Under the pieces are notes generated by a model. The model did not search any database. It worked only from the letters and a program-made list of their open reading frames with translations, and was not told where the DNA came from. Shown here in pieces: positions 15,981-23,042 of a stretch of 23,735 nucleotides of DNA. The translations under genes were made by a program, and so were the position numbers. Source of the DNA: Planctomycetota bacterium (GTDB lineage: Bacteria > Planctomycetota > Phycisphaerae > FEN-1346 > JAACEH01); the NCBI GenBank assembly GCA_016935955.1, contig JAFGPY010000287.1, positions 1-23,735 on the forward strand. Direction: 5' to 3'. Each line of letters begins with the position of its first letter. The first letter of the stretch is position 1.

Positions 15981-16010
15981 TTGCCCGGCGTCCGCAATCT
16001 GCGGTACAAT
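15981..16010 (+). promoter_or_regulatory. Candidate promoter of the PEBP gene with an internal inverted repeat
   Basis: TTGCCC (15981-15986) and TACAAT (16005-16010) are 18 bases apart, about 100 bases before the ATG at 16108. The spacer carries CCGCA-ATC-TGCGG (15992-16004), a perfect 5-bp inverted repeat abutting the -10, which could be an operator or simply a small hairpin ending the upstream operon. Confidence 0.45.
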
Positions 16011-16107
16011 GTCCCTGCGCCGACGACCCGTGCGATAGTCGCGAGCGAGAAGGTGCGGCGCCGTGCCGCGCTGGATGTTACCTTCCATCCGTTGGAGGAC
16101 CGAAGCC

Positions 16108-16698
16108 ATGTGCCTCCGTATGATCCTGGCTCTCTCGGCCGTTACTGTGCTGGCTGCCGATGCGGCCTGTGAAGAGGGCACGAAGCCCGCTCCGTCCGAG
16201 CCCAAGGACGATTCGCCCGCCGCCTTCACCCTCACGAGCACCGCCTTCAAGGACGGCAAACCGATTCCCGTCAAGTACACGGGCGACGGCAAGAACGTCT
16301 CGCCGCCCTTGGCGTGGGCGAAGCCGCCGGAGGGGACGCAGCAGTTCGCCCTGATCTGCGACGATCCCGACGCCCCGCGGAAAGACCCGTGGGTCCATTG
16401 GGTGATCTACGGCCTGGCAGCCGACGTATCGGCCTTGCCCGAAGCCCTGGCCACCGGCGCGCGGCTGGAGAAGCCGCTGGCGGCCCTGCAAGGAAAAAAC
16501 TCCTCGGGCTCGACCGCCTACCGCGGCCCCGCGCCGCCCAAGGGACACGGTGTGCACCATTACCATTTCAAGCTTTATGCCTTGAAGAGCAAGCTCGAAC
16601 TGAAACCGGGCCTGACCAAGGAGGAACTGCTCAAGGCCATGAAGGACCATGTCCTGGCGGAGGCGGAACTGGTCGGCACCTACGAGCGGCCGGAGTGA
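16108..16698 (+). CDS. Secreted PEBP / YbhB-YbcL family protein
   Basis: A 196-aa member of the phosphatidylethanolamine-binding protein family, bacterial YbhB/YbcL branch. Family motifs are clear: FTLTSTAFKDGKPIPVKYTG, then NVSPPLAW, then CDDPDAPRKDPWVHWVIYGL (the ligand-site DPDAP...HW), and later GHGVHHYHFKLYAL (GxHxYxFxLYAL). An N-terminal signal peptide (MCLRMILALSAVTVLAADAA, residues 1-20) and a Ser/Pro/Glu linker precede the domain, so it is exported. Cys21 is not in a proper lipobox, so lipidation is unlikely. The start is ATG 16108, with GGAGG at 16094-16098. The molecular role of these bacterial proteins is largely unknown; ligand binding or hydrolase inhibition has been suggested for relatives. 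Monocistronic by position. Confidence 0.9.
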   Translation: MCLRMILALSAVTVLAADAACEEGTKPAPSEPKDDSPAAFTLTSTAFKDGKPIPVKYTGDGKNVSPPLAWAKPPEGTQQFALICDDPDAPRKDPWVHWVIYGLAADVSALPEALATGARLEKPLAALQGKNSSGSTAYRGPAPPKGHGVHHYHFKLYALKSKLELKPGLTKEELLKAMKDHVLAEAELVGTYERPE

Positions 16699-16711
16699 GA
16701 GGGCAACGGGT

Positions 16712-16859
16712 CTAAGCGGTGTCAGATAAGTACTCTTGCGTTGGGTGCCATGGCTGCCCCGCAGCCATGCGTGAGGTGGTGCCATTCGGCATGCCCGCAG
16801 GGGCAGGCATGGCACCCACTATGGGCATCACCCCAAGAGACTTATGTAACACCGCTTAG
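16712..16859. repeat. Inverted-repeat element, MITE/REP-like, filling a convergent gap
   Basis: The outer arms CTAAGCGGTGT (16712-16722) and ACACCGCTTAG (16849-16859) are perfect inverted copies of 11 bases. The symmetry continues inward with gaps: ATAAGT and CTCTTG recur on both sides, then TGGGTGCCATG (16742-16752) against CATGGCACCCA on the right. Inside lie hairpins, including CATGGCTGC-CCC-GCAGCCATG (16749-16769). There is no coding capacity. The right arm contains the stop codon of the histidine kinase gene (16856-16858). CATGGCACCC is shared with the hairpin at 1482-1511. The layout suggests a small non-autonomous element or a REP cluster. Confidence 0.65.
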
Positions 16860-19477
16860 TCGGACGAAGGGACGTCGCCCTCCAGGGCGGCGCGGAGCTT
16901 GCGCGACAGGATCTCCATCTGGTAGGGCTTCTGCATGAACCCGGCCAGCCCCTTGCCGGCGAAGCGGTTCGTGGCGTCTTGCTCGTTGTAGCCGCTGCAG
17001 AGGATCACCTTGACGTCGCGACGTATCTGCCGCAATTCGCGAAAGGCCTCTTCGCCGCCCATCCGCGGCATGGTCATGTCCAGCAGGACGCAGACGATCT
17101 CGTCGGCCCGCCGGCGAAAGACGTCGAGAGCGCGGACCCCGTCCTCGGCCGTCAGCACGTCGAATCCCAGCCGAGTCAGCATCATCTTCGTCACGCTGCG
17201 CACGGTGTCCTCGTCGTCGACGACAAGGATCGTGCCGCTGCCATGCCAGTCGGCCGGTGCCGATCGTTCAGTCCGACCGAGCGCCTCGGCGTGGTCGCTT
17301 GTGCAGGGCAGCAGCACCTTGAACGTCGAGCCCCGTCCCGGTTCGCTGTAAACTCGGATCGCCCCGGCATGGCCACGAACAATGCCCAGCACGGCCGCCA
17401 GCCCAAGCCCGCGGCCTGTGAACTTCGTCGTGAAGAACGGATCGAACAGCCGGGCCTTGGTCTCGTTGTCCATGCCGCAACCCGTGTCCGAGACCTCCAG
17501 GTAAACGTAGTACCCGGCGGGCAGGTTCTCGCCGACGGCCATCTCGTCGATGTACTCCTTCGAGGCCTCCAGCACGCCGGTCGTGATGTTAATCGCGCCG
17601 CTGGCCTCTCCGATGGCGTCCGCGGCATTGGTAATCAGGTTCATGACGACCTGGCGAAGCTGCGATACGTCGGCCTTGACCGCAGGAAGATCGGCCGCCA
17701 GGTTGAGCTTCAGGACGGTCTTCTTCGAGATCGAGACCTGCAGCAGGTGTCCCAACTCCTCGACCAGCTCGTTGAGGCTGACGGCCCTGACGATGAAGCG
17801 GCCCTTGCCCGAATAGGCCAGCATCTGGTTCGTGAGTTCGGAGGCCCGGATGGCGGCCTTGCGGATTTCCTCGACGCTGCGCCGTGCGGGGGCCGCCTGC
17901 GACATGTCCATCAAGGCCAGGTCCGCGTTGCCCAGGATGGCCACCAGCAGGTTGTTGAAATCGTGGGCGATGCCTCCTGCCAGAACGCCCAGGCTTTCGA
18001 GCTTTTGGGCGTGCTGAAGCTGGGCCTCGAACTTCCGTCGCTCCTCCATGGCCCGTTTGCGCTCGGTGATGTCGCGGCCGATCGAGTTGATCTCGATCAC
18101 GTTGTTGTTCTCGTCGAAGTGCAGGCTGATCGCCCAGAACACGCTTCGAACGGTTCCCTTGCGGCTGACCTGGCGATTCTCGATCACGGCGGTAGGCACC
18201 TTTGACGAGGCCCAGCTGTTGAACGCCTTCACCGTCGACTCGCGGTCCTCCGGGTGAATGAAGTCGAAGGCCGACAGGCCGATGCATTCCTCGGGTATCA
18301 GTCCGAGCATTTCCCGGGCCGCATGATTGACGTACGTGAATCGTCCCTGGCCGTCCACCTGTGTCACCAGGTCGCGCGTGCCTTCGACCAGGTCGCGGAA
18401 CCGGGCCTCGCTTTTGGCCAGCCGCTTCATCGTCATGAGACGTTCGGTGATGTCGCGGCACGACTCGACGATCTGGACGACTTCGCCCGAAGCGTTCAGG
18501 ATCGGCGACGCCGTGACCTCGACCGTGCGTTCCTCGCCGGAAGCGTCCGGGTGGATGTGCTCGACCGTCGCGACCTTCTTGGCGGCAAGGACCTCCGCCA
18601 GCGGGCATGGATGCTCCCGGCCGCTGCAGGGCTCGTCGACCCGGTGTAGCAGTTGGTGACACGGCATCCGCAGTGCGACCGGGTCCTCTTGTGGCGCCGC
18701 CGCCCGGGCCGTGCGGTTGGCCATGACGATCCGGTGGTCGGCGTTCATGACAATCACCGACTCCGGAATGGCGTCGATGACCGTTTGCAGGAAGGCGCGC
18801 GACTGGGCAACGGCGGCCTCGTGCAGCTTCTGTTCCCGATAATCCGTGTGGATGTAGTAGCCGGCCAGCAGAAACAGCCCGACGGTCAGGGCAATCGACG
18901 TGGTCTGCAGTTGGCGAAACACGGTGACCTCTCGCTCGACCGACTTGCGCAGCGCCGCCTCCAGCCGGCCGGCCTGCTCCAGGAAGCGGGCGAATGCTTC
19001 GTCGCATTCCTGGTCGAGCGGCGAGCCACTTCGAGCAATGTCCCGATGCTGCCAGTGATCGCGGGTGATTTCCCGAAAGTCGGCCAACGTGCGGCCAACC
19101 GTCGCCACCTCTTCGCGGAGTTTCGCATCGGTCAGCGGCACCAGGTGGTCGCCCTCAATGGTCTCGCCGCCGTCGAGCATGGCGCGGACATAGCCGTCCG
19201 CGGCGTTGAAGTGTTCCCACACCTTCTCGATGGGTTCCTGTTCGTCGCCGGCGAGAATCTCCGTGAACCATAGGTGCCCCAAGGTGGCCTGCAACTTGAT
19301 CTCGGTGGTGGCGCTGACTTGTGGGGCGAGGGTGCGGCCGGCACGGAGCCCCTTGTGGAACGCATAGGCGATCAACAGGATCGTGACCACGGCGACAGCG
19401 GCCAGGGCGGCGTAAGCGCGCCATGGCCATTGGGATGACGGATGCTCGTCGGGTGCGGCGGCGGAACGTTGCTCCAT
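16856..19477 (-). CDS. Membrane hybrid histidine kinase with two PAS domains and C-terminal receiver
   Basis: An 873-aa sensor kinase. Two membrane helices (about 21-41 and 193-210) enclose a helical extracytoplasmic sensor domain of about 150 residues. Then come PAS 1 (about 228-345), PAS 2 (about 355-472), a dimerisation/phosphoacceptor domain with H505 in GGIAHDFNNLL, and an ATPase domain with NLITNAADA (613-621), DTGCGM (664-669) and TGRGLGLAAV. The C-terminal receiver has VVDDEDTVR, phosphoacceptor D800 in LLDMTMPRMGG and K850 in QKPY. PAS 1 contains a Cys/His cluster, CHQLLHRVDEPCSGREHPC (273-291), known from similar PAS domains. No output domain or separate regulator gene is adjacent, so the phosphorelay partner lies elsewhere. 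The start at ATG 19477 has GGGAG upstream; TATACT at 19503-19508 may be its -10. Confidence 0.92.
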   Translation of the reverse strand: MEQRSAAAPDEHPSSQWPWRAYAALAAVAVVTILLIAYAFHKGLRAGRTLAPQVSATTEIKLQATLGHLWFTEILAGDEQEPIEKVWEHFNAADGYVRAMLDGGETIEGDHLVPLTDAKLREEVATVGRTLADFREITRDHWQHRDIARSGSPLDQECDEAFARFLEQAGRLEAALRKSVEREVTVFRQLQTTSIALTVGLFLLAGYYIHTDYREQKLHEAAVAQSRAFLQTVIDAIPESVIVMNADHRIVMANRTARAAAPQEDPVALRMPCHQLLHRVDEPCSGREHPCPLAEVLAAKKVATVEHIHPDASGEERTVEVTASPILNASGEVVQIVESCRDITERLMTMKRLAKSEARFRDLVEGTRDLVTQVDGQGRFTYVNHAAREMLGLIPEECIGLSAFDFIHPEDRESTVKAFNSWASSKVPTAVIENRQVSRKGTVRSVFWAISLHFDENNNVIEINSIGRDITERKRAMEERRKFEAQLQHAQKLESLGVLAGGIAHDFNNLLVAILGNADLALMDMSQAAPARRSVEEIRKAAIRASELTNQMLAYSGKGRFIVRAVSLNELVEELGHLLQVSISKKTVLKLNLAADLPAVKADVSQLRQVVMNLITNAADAIGEASGAINITTGVLEASKEYIDEMAVGENLPAGYYVYLEVSDTGCGMDNETKARLFDPFFTTKFTGRGLGLAAVLGIVRGHAGAIRVYSEPGRGSTFKVLLPCTSDHAEALGRTERSAPADWHGSGTILVVDDEDTVRSVTKMMLTRLGFDVLTAEDGVRALDVFRRRADEIVCVLLDMTMPRMGGEEAFRELRQIRRDVKVILCSGYNEQDATNRFAGKGLAGFMQKPYQMEILSRKLRAALEGDVPSSD

Positions 19478-19528
19478 GGGCGACTCCCGGCGCGATGCGA
19501 GTAGTATAGAGCTACAGGGTCACCACAT

Positions 19529-20194
19529 CTAGTATTTTCGAGGTACGCCGATGTCGGCTACTGCCAACCGTCCGACAAACGCGGCAGCTTCGGGCGACAG
19601 GAAACCGAGCTTCGTTGCGGCAAAGGTTATGGTCGTGCGGGCCACTACGGCGGCGCCCTGCGGCAGGCCTGTGTCGGCGTCCAGCCCGCTCGGGATGTCC
19701 ACCGCCAGGACAGGTCGCCCCGACGCGTTCATGGCCTCGATGGCTGAAAGGTGAGGCTCGCGCACGTTGCCTTGCAGTCCCGTGCCCAGCAGGGCATCGA
19801 TCACCACGTCCGCCTCCTCGGCGGCACGCAGAATTGCCGTCCGCACCTCATCGGCATCGCCTGCCAGGGGACGCACCTCGATGCCCAACGGACCTAGGAC
19901 GGCCAGGTTCGTCGCGGCGTCGCCGCTGATCTTTCCGGGATCGGCCACCAGGAGCACCCGCGCCTCGTAGCCGCGCGTTGCCAAGTGCCTTGCGATGACA
20001 AACCCGTCCCCGCCGTTGTTGCCGCGGCCGGCCACGATCACCGCCCGGCGACCGCCGGCGTCCCGCAGCATTTGCTCCGCGGCGTCCGCGGCCTGGCGAC
20101 CGGCGTTCTCCATCAGCACGATCCCCGGCACGCCCACGTCCTCAATGGCCCGGCGGTCGAACTCGCGGACCTCGTCCCGCGTCATCGGTCTCAT
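19529..20194 (-). CDS. nnrE: NAD(P)H-hydrate epimerase
   Basis: A 221-aa YjeF N-terminal-type protein that interconverts the R and S forms of damaged hydrated NAD(P)H so that the partner dehydratase can repair it. Motifs: opening MRPMTRDEVREFDRRAIEDV with the family's LMENAG (27-32), the phosphate-binding GRGNNGGDGF (56-65), the catalytic-site DALLGTGLQG, and DIPSGLDADTG. Only the epimerase domain is present; the ADP-dependent dehydratase domain found fused in many bacteria is absent and not seen nearby. The start at ATG 20194 is supported by GGAGG 7 bases upstream. It lies 13 bases after the stop of the alcohol dehydrogenase gene, so the two are probably co-transcribed; the kinase gene follows after 51 bases. 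Confidence 0.93.
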   Translation of the reverse strand: MRPMTRDEVREFDRRAIEDVGVPGIVLMENAGRQAADAAEQMLRDAGGRRAVIVAGRGNNGGDGFVIARHLATRGYEARVLLVADPGKISGDAATNLAVLGPLGIEVRPLAGDADEVRTAILRAAEEADVVIDALLGTGLQGNVREPHLSAIEAMNASGRPVLAVDIPSGLDADTGLPQGAAVVARTTITFAATKLGFLSPEAAAFVGRLAVADIGVPRKY

Positions 20195-20207
20195 TGCCGC
20201 CCTCCGG

Positions 20208-21323
20208 TCAGCAGACCTCCCGCAACAAACCGAGCACGTCCTCGCGCGTCACGCGGCGCGGGTTGGCCTTCAGGCTGCCGCTCGGCAGACTCTCGTCGGC
20301 AATTGTACCGAAGTCGTCCTGCGGCACGCCGAACGAGCGGAAGTCCGACGGCAGGCCCACCCGCTCCAGCAATCCGGCGCAGAACTCGGCCGGATCGACG
20401 CCGCCCAGCAACGATCGCAACGTCTCGTACTTATCGCCCATGGCCTGGCGATTGTAGCGCAGTGCGGCCGGTAGCATCACGCCGCAGGCCAGCCCGTGCG
20501 GAATCTCGTAGCGAACGCCCAGCGGATGCACGATGCCGTGAATCACCCCCAGCCGCGCGTTGCCCAGGGCCATGCCCGCCATCAGGCTGCCTTGGGCCAT
20601 GCGCGTCCGCGCGTCCCGGTCGTCGGGTCGGTGAACGGCCGTTTCGAGCGACGCGACGATCTCCTCGACCGCCCGCACGCTCAGGGCTTCCGTTATCGCG
20701 GTGGCGTGAATCGAGGCGTACGACTCGATCGCCTGGCACAGGGCGTCCATGCCGGCCGAAGCCGTCACGTCCGCGGGGCAGGGCACCGTCAACTCCGGAT
20801 CAACAAGGGCTACGTGCGGCATGAGATGCTCGCCGCGAATTGAAACTTTTACGTGCCGCGCCCGGTCGCTGATGACGCCGTTGACGGTCGCCTCGCTGCC
20901 GGTGCCGCTGGTGGTCGCCACCGCGATCATCGGCAACCCGGGATTCGTGGCGGCCCGTCCGGCGTGGAACTCCGCCGTCGTCGGCTGCTCGTGGTACAGG
21001 CCGGCGATCACCTTGGCGGCGTCCATCGCACTGCCGCCGCCCAGGCCGACCACGCACTCGGCGGCGAACTTCCGTGCCGCCTCGCGACCGCGATCCACCG
21101 TCGCAACCTCCGGTTCGCGCTCCACTTCGTCGAACAGGCGGACCTCCGCGCCGGCGTCTCTCAGTGCGTCCATCGCGCGGTCCGTGATGCCGGCGGCCTT
21201 CATGGCCCGGCGGCCCGTCACGAGCAACACGCGGCCGCCCAGGGACGCGGCCAGCTTGCCCAGGTCGGCCAGGGCCCCCCAGCCGAAGGCGATTCTCTGC
21301 GGAACGCGGAACGTGCTGCTCAT
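20208..21323 (-). CDS. Iron-type alcohol dehydrogenase family protein
   Basis: A 371-aa group III (iron-containing) alcohol dehydrogenase, cytoplasmic, expected to interconvert an alcohol and an aldehyde or ketone using NAD(P). The nucleotide-binding motif GLGGGSAMDAAK (93-104) and TTSGTGSEAT (137-146) are intact. Metal-ligand positions read D193, Q197, H266 and H276: in MDALCQAIESY the usual second ligand His is Gln, while HPLG and PHG supply the last two. Gln at this place occurs in a DALTQxIE-type subgroup, so activity or metal may differ from the classic enzymes. I start at ATG 21323, where homology begins (FRVPQRIAFGWGA); in-frame ATG 21350 would add nine residues and overlap the surE promoter. 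Substrate unknown; paired with nnrE. Confidence 0.9.
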   Translation of the reverse strand: MSSTFRVPQRIAFGWGALADLGKLAASLGGRVLLVTGRRAMKAAGITDRAMDALRDAGAEVRLFDEVEREPEVATVDRGREAARKFAAECVVGLGGGSAMDAAKVIAGLYHEQPTTAEFHAGRAATNPGLPMIAVATTSGTGSEATVNGVISDRARHVKVSIRGEHLMPHVALVDPELTVPCPADVTASAGMDALCQAIESYASIHATAITEALSVRAVEEIVASLETAVHRPDDRDARTRMAQGSLMAGMALGNARLGVIHGIVHPLGVRYEIPHGLACGVMLPAALRYNRQAMGDKYETLRSLLGGVDPAEFCAGLLERVGLPSDFRSFGVPQDDFGTIADESLPSGSLKANPRRVTREDVLGLLREVC

Positions 21324-21343
21324 GTCGCTGGTGTCCCCGATGT

Positions 21344-21372
21344 TTGACATCCGCCGCCACGGACCGTATGAT
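21344..21372 (+). promoter_or_regulatory. Near-consensus sigma70-type promoter of surE
   Basis: TTGACA (21344-21349), a 17-base spacer and TATGAT (21367-21372) form the best promoter in the window. Transcription would start near 21379 and give a leader of about 115 bases before the surE ATG at 21493. A small inverted repeat, GATGT-TTG-ACATC (21339-21351), covers the -35 box and could be an operator. Confidence 0.65.
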
Positions 21373-21492
21373 GCGACCTGCCGGCAAAAGAGACCATATT
21401 TCTCCGATGACTTCAAGCGGAATTCCGGCCACCCGGACGGCCTCCCGGCCGGGGTCGGCCGCCGCACGGCGTCGGACCACGGAAGGCTGACC

Positions 21493-22266
21493 ATGCGGAT
21501 TCTACTGACCAATGACGACGGCATCATGGCTCCGGGGCTGTTGGCCCTGCGCGACGAACTCGCGACTCGCGGCGAGGTGACCGTGGTGGCTCCCGCCACG
21601 CCGCAGAGCGCCGTGGGCCACGCCATCAGCGTGTCGCAGCCGCTGTTCTGCCAGGAGATCGACATGGCCGACGGCGTCCGCGGTCACAGCGTCGACGGGC
21701 GGCCGGCCGACTGCGTCAAGCTGGCCTTGCTGGTGCTGATGAAGGACCGCAAGCCCGACCTGGTCGTCTCGGGCATCAACCACGGGGCCAACGTCGGGAT
21801 CAACGTGCTCTACAGCGGCACGGTGGCCGCCGCGATTGAGGGGGCGTTCTACGGCGTACCCTCTGTGGCCGCAAGCCTGGCCTTCAGCGACTCGATGCAG
21901 TTCCGCGAGGCGGCCCGCATCGTCTGTCGGGTCATCGACCAGGCCATGGCCCGACGGAGCGGCGAGGCAAACATGCTTCTGAACCTGAACGTGCCGGACC
22001 TGTCGCAAGGGGCGCCCAAGGGACTCCGCGTGTGCCGCATGTCGATCCCGCCCTCGCGCGAGGAGATGATTCGCCGCTCCGACCCGCGCGGCCGGCCGTA
22101 CTTCTGGATCACCGGAGGCGAAGTCCCCGCCGGACCGCCCGATCCCGAGAGCGACCAGGTTTCGCTGGCCGAGGGCTACGTGACGGTGACCCCGTTGCAG
22201 TTCGACCTGACCGACGCCGCGCGGCTCAGGGCCGTTGCCGAGTGGAACCTTTCCCTGGAAGGATGA
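21493..22266 (+). CDS. surE: 5'-nucleotidase SurE
   Basis: A 257-aa metal-dependent nucleotidase that removes phosphate from nucleoside monophosphates, acting in the cytoplasm in nucleotide turnover and stationary-phase survival. It opens MRILLTNDDG, with the metal-binding D8 and D9; S39 in PQSAVGHAIS and N96 in SGINHGANVG complete the site; YSGTVAAAIEGAFYGVPSVA follows, all typical of the family. Length and layout are normal. It starts at ATG 21493 with GGAAGG upstream; the frame stays open much further upstream but has no homology there. It is transcribed divergently from the alcohol dehydrogenase, from the promoter at 21344-21372, and convergently with the next gene, only 21 bases away. 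Confidence 0.96.
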   Translation: MRILLTNDDGIMAPGLLALRDELATRGEVTVVAPATPQSAVGHAISVSQPLFCQEIDMADGVRGHSVDGRPADCVKLALLVLMKDRKPDLVVSGINHGANVGINVLYSGTVAAAIEGAFYGVPSVAASLAFSDSMQFREAARIVCRVIDQAMARRSGEANMLLNLNVPDLSQGAPKGLRVCRMSIPPSREEMIRRSDPRGRPYFWITGGEVPAGPPDPESDQVSLAEGYVTVTPLQFDLTDAARLRAVAEWNLSLEG

Positions 22267-22287
22267 GGCGCGCAACGCGAGACGCCA

Positions 22288-22842
22288 TCAGGGCAGTTTG
22301 CCGACCGCACTGCGAAGGGTCATGCTCCTCGGTTGCAGGCACGTCAGGCCGGAGACCCGCCACTGGCCGTCCGGACCGGGTTTGAACGTCACCTGCCACT
22401 TCGTGATGATTCTTTCCGCGGGCTTGTAGCGGGCGATCACCGTCGCGTCAACCTGCGAATCGTTCTCGATGAGTTCTCCGTCGCTGATGATCACATCCTC
22501 GGGGCCGTTCGTCTTGAACGCGACAAGCGTCAACTGCCGCATGGCCGCTTTGTCCTGGCCGTTGGTCGTGAAATCCTCGGCCACGTAGCTCAACAGCTTC
22601 TCGGCTTGCCGCTCGCGGATCGCCTGGCGAATCTCGACCCAGGTCTTGGCCACCTTCTCGCGCGGTGTGTCCACCAGTGTCGCCACGACGTACACGCCGA
22701 TGCCGAAGACGATCCAGAACGCCATCAGGCAGGCGAGCCCCCGCGTGCGGCGGCTCTGCCACACGGCGATCGTGATCAACTCGGCGATACCGGCGGCAAC
22801 GCACAACCACACGGGTTGTTCCAGAAACAGGGTCTTGAGCAT
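22288..22842 (-). CDS. Small two-helix membrane protein with NTF2-like domain
   Basis: A 184-aa protein. Two membrane helices at the N-terminus (VWLCVAAGIAELITIAVW and GLACLMAFWIVFGIGVYVVA) are joined by a short basic turn (QSRRTRG). The remaining 115 residues look like an NTF2/SnoaL-type cone fold: helix VAKTWVEIRQAIRERQAEKL, LLSYVAEDFTTNG, then strands ending KWQVTFKPGPDGQWRVSGL, the usual final strands of such domains. Such domains bind small ligands or act as assembly modules; the role here is unknown. Start choice: ATG 22842 has GGAG eight bases upstream, while ATG 22857, in frame, lacks a ribosome site. It is convergent with surE. Confidence 0.75.
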   Translation of the reverse strand: MLKTLFLEQPVWLCVAAGIAELITIAVWQSRRTRGLACLMAFWIVFGIGVYVVATLVDTPREKVAKTWVEIRQAIRERQAEKLLSYVAEDFTTNGQDKAAMRQLTLVAFKTNGPEDVIISDGELIENDSQVDATVIARYKPAERIITKWQVTFKPGPDGQWRVSGLTCLQPRSMTLRSAVGKLP

Positions 22843-22942
22843 CTCAGGGGTCTCCATGAAATATCCGCACGCAGTCAGACTAGCGGCCCGCGGCGGCGGC
22901 GTCAAGGGGCGCCCGCGTATTCCGTGCCGGCGACAAAGCGGG

Positions 22943-22970
22943 TTGACAATTCGGCCCGGTGATGGAGAAT
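22943..22970 (+). promoter_or_regulatory. Candidate sulfatase promoter with overlapping inverted repeat
   Basis: A perfect TTGACA (22943-22948) and GAGAAT (22965-22970) are 16 bases apart, about 70 bases before the ATG at 23043. The inverted repeat CGGTGAT-GGAGA-ATCACCG (22957-22975, 7-bp arms) straddles the -10, the usual place for a repressor operator. Confidence 0.5.
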
Positions 22971-23042
22971 CACCGAAAGCCGAACTCCGTGGCCGCACAC
23001 CGCCGACAATCGCGTGTTTCTCTATCGCTGGGAGGAGTTGTG

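Noticed and set aside
20749..21492. Long upstream extension of the surE reading frame, suggesting a fusion
   Set aside because: The extension lies opposite the alcohol dehydrogenase gene, has no domain, and surE has its own ribosome site and promoter at the normal start.
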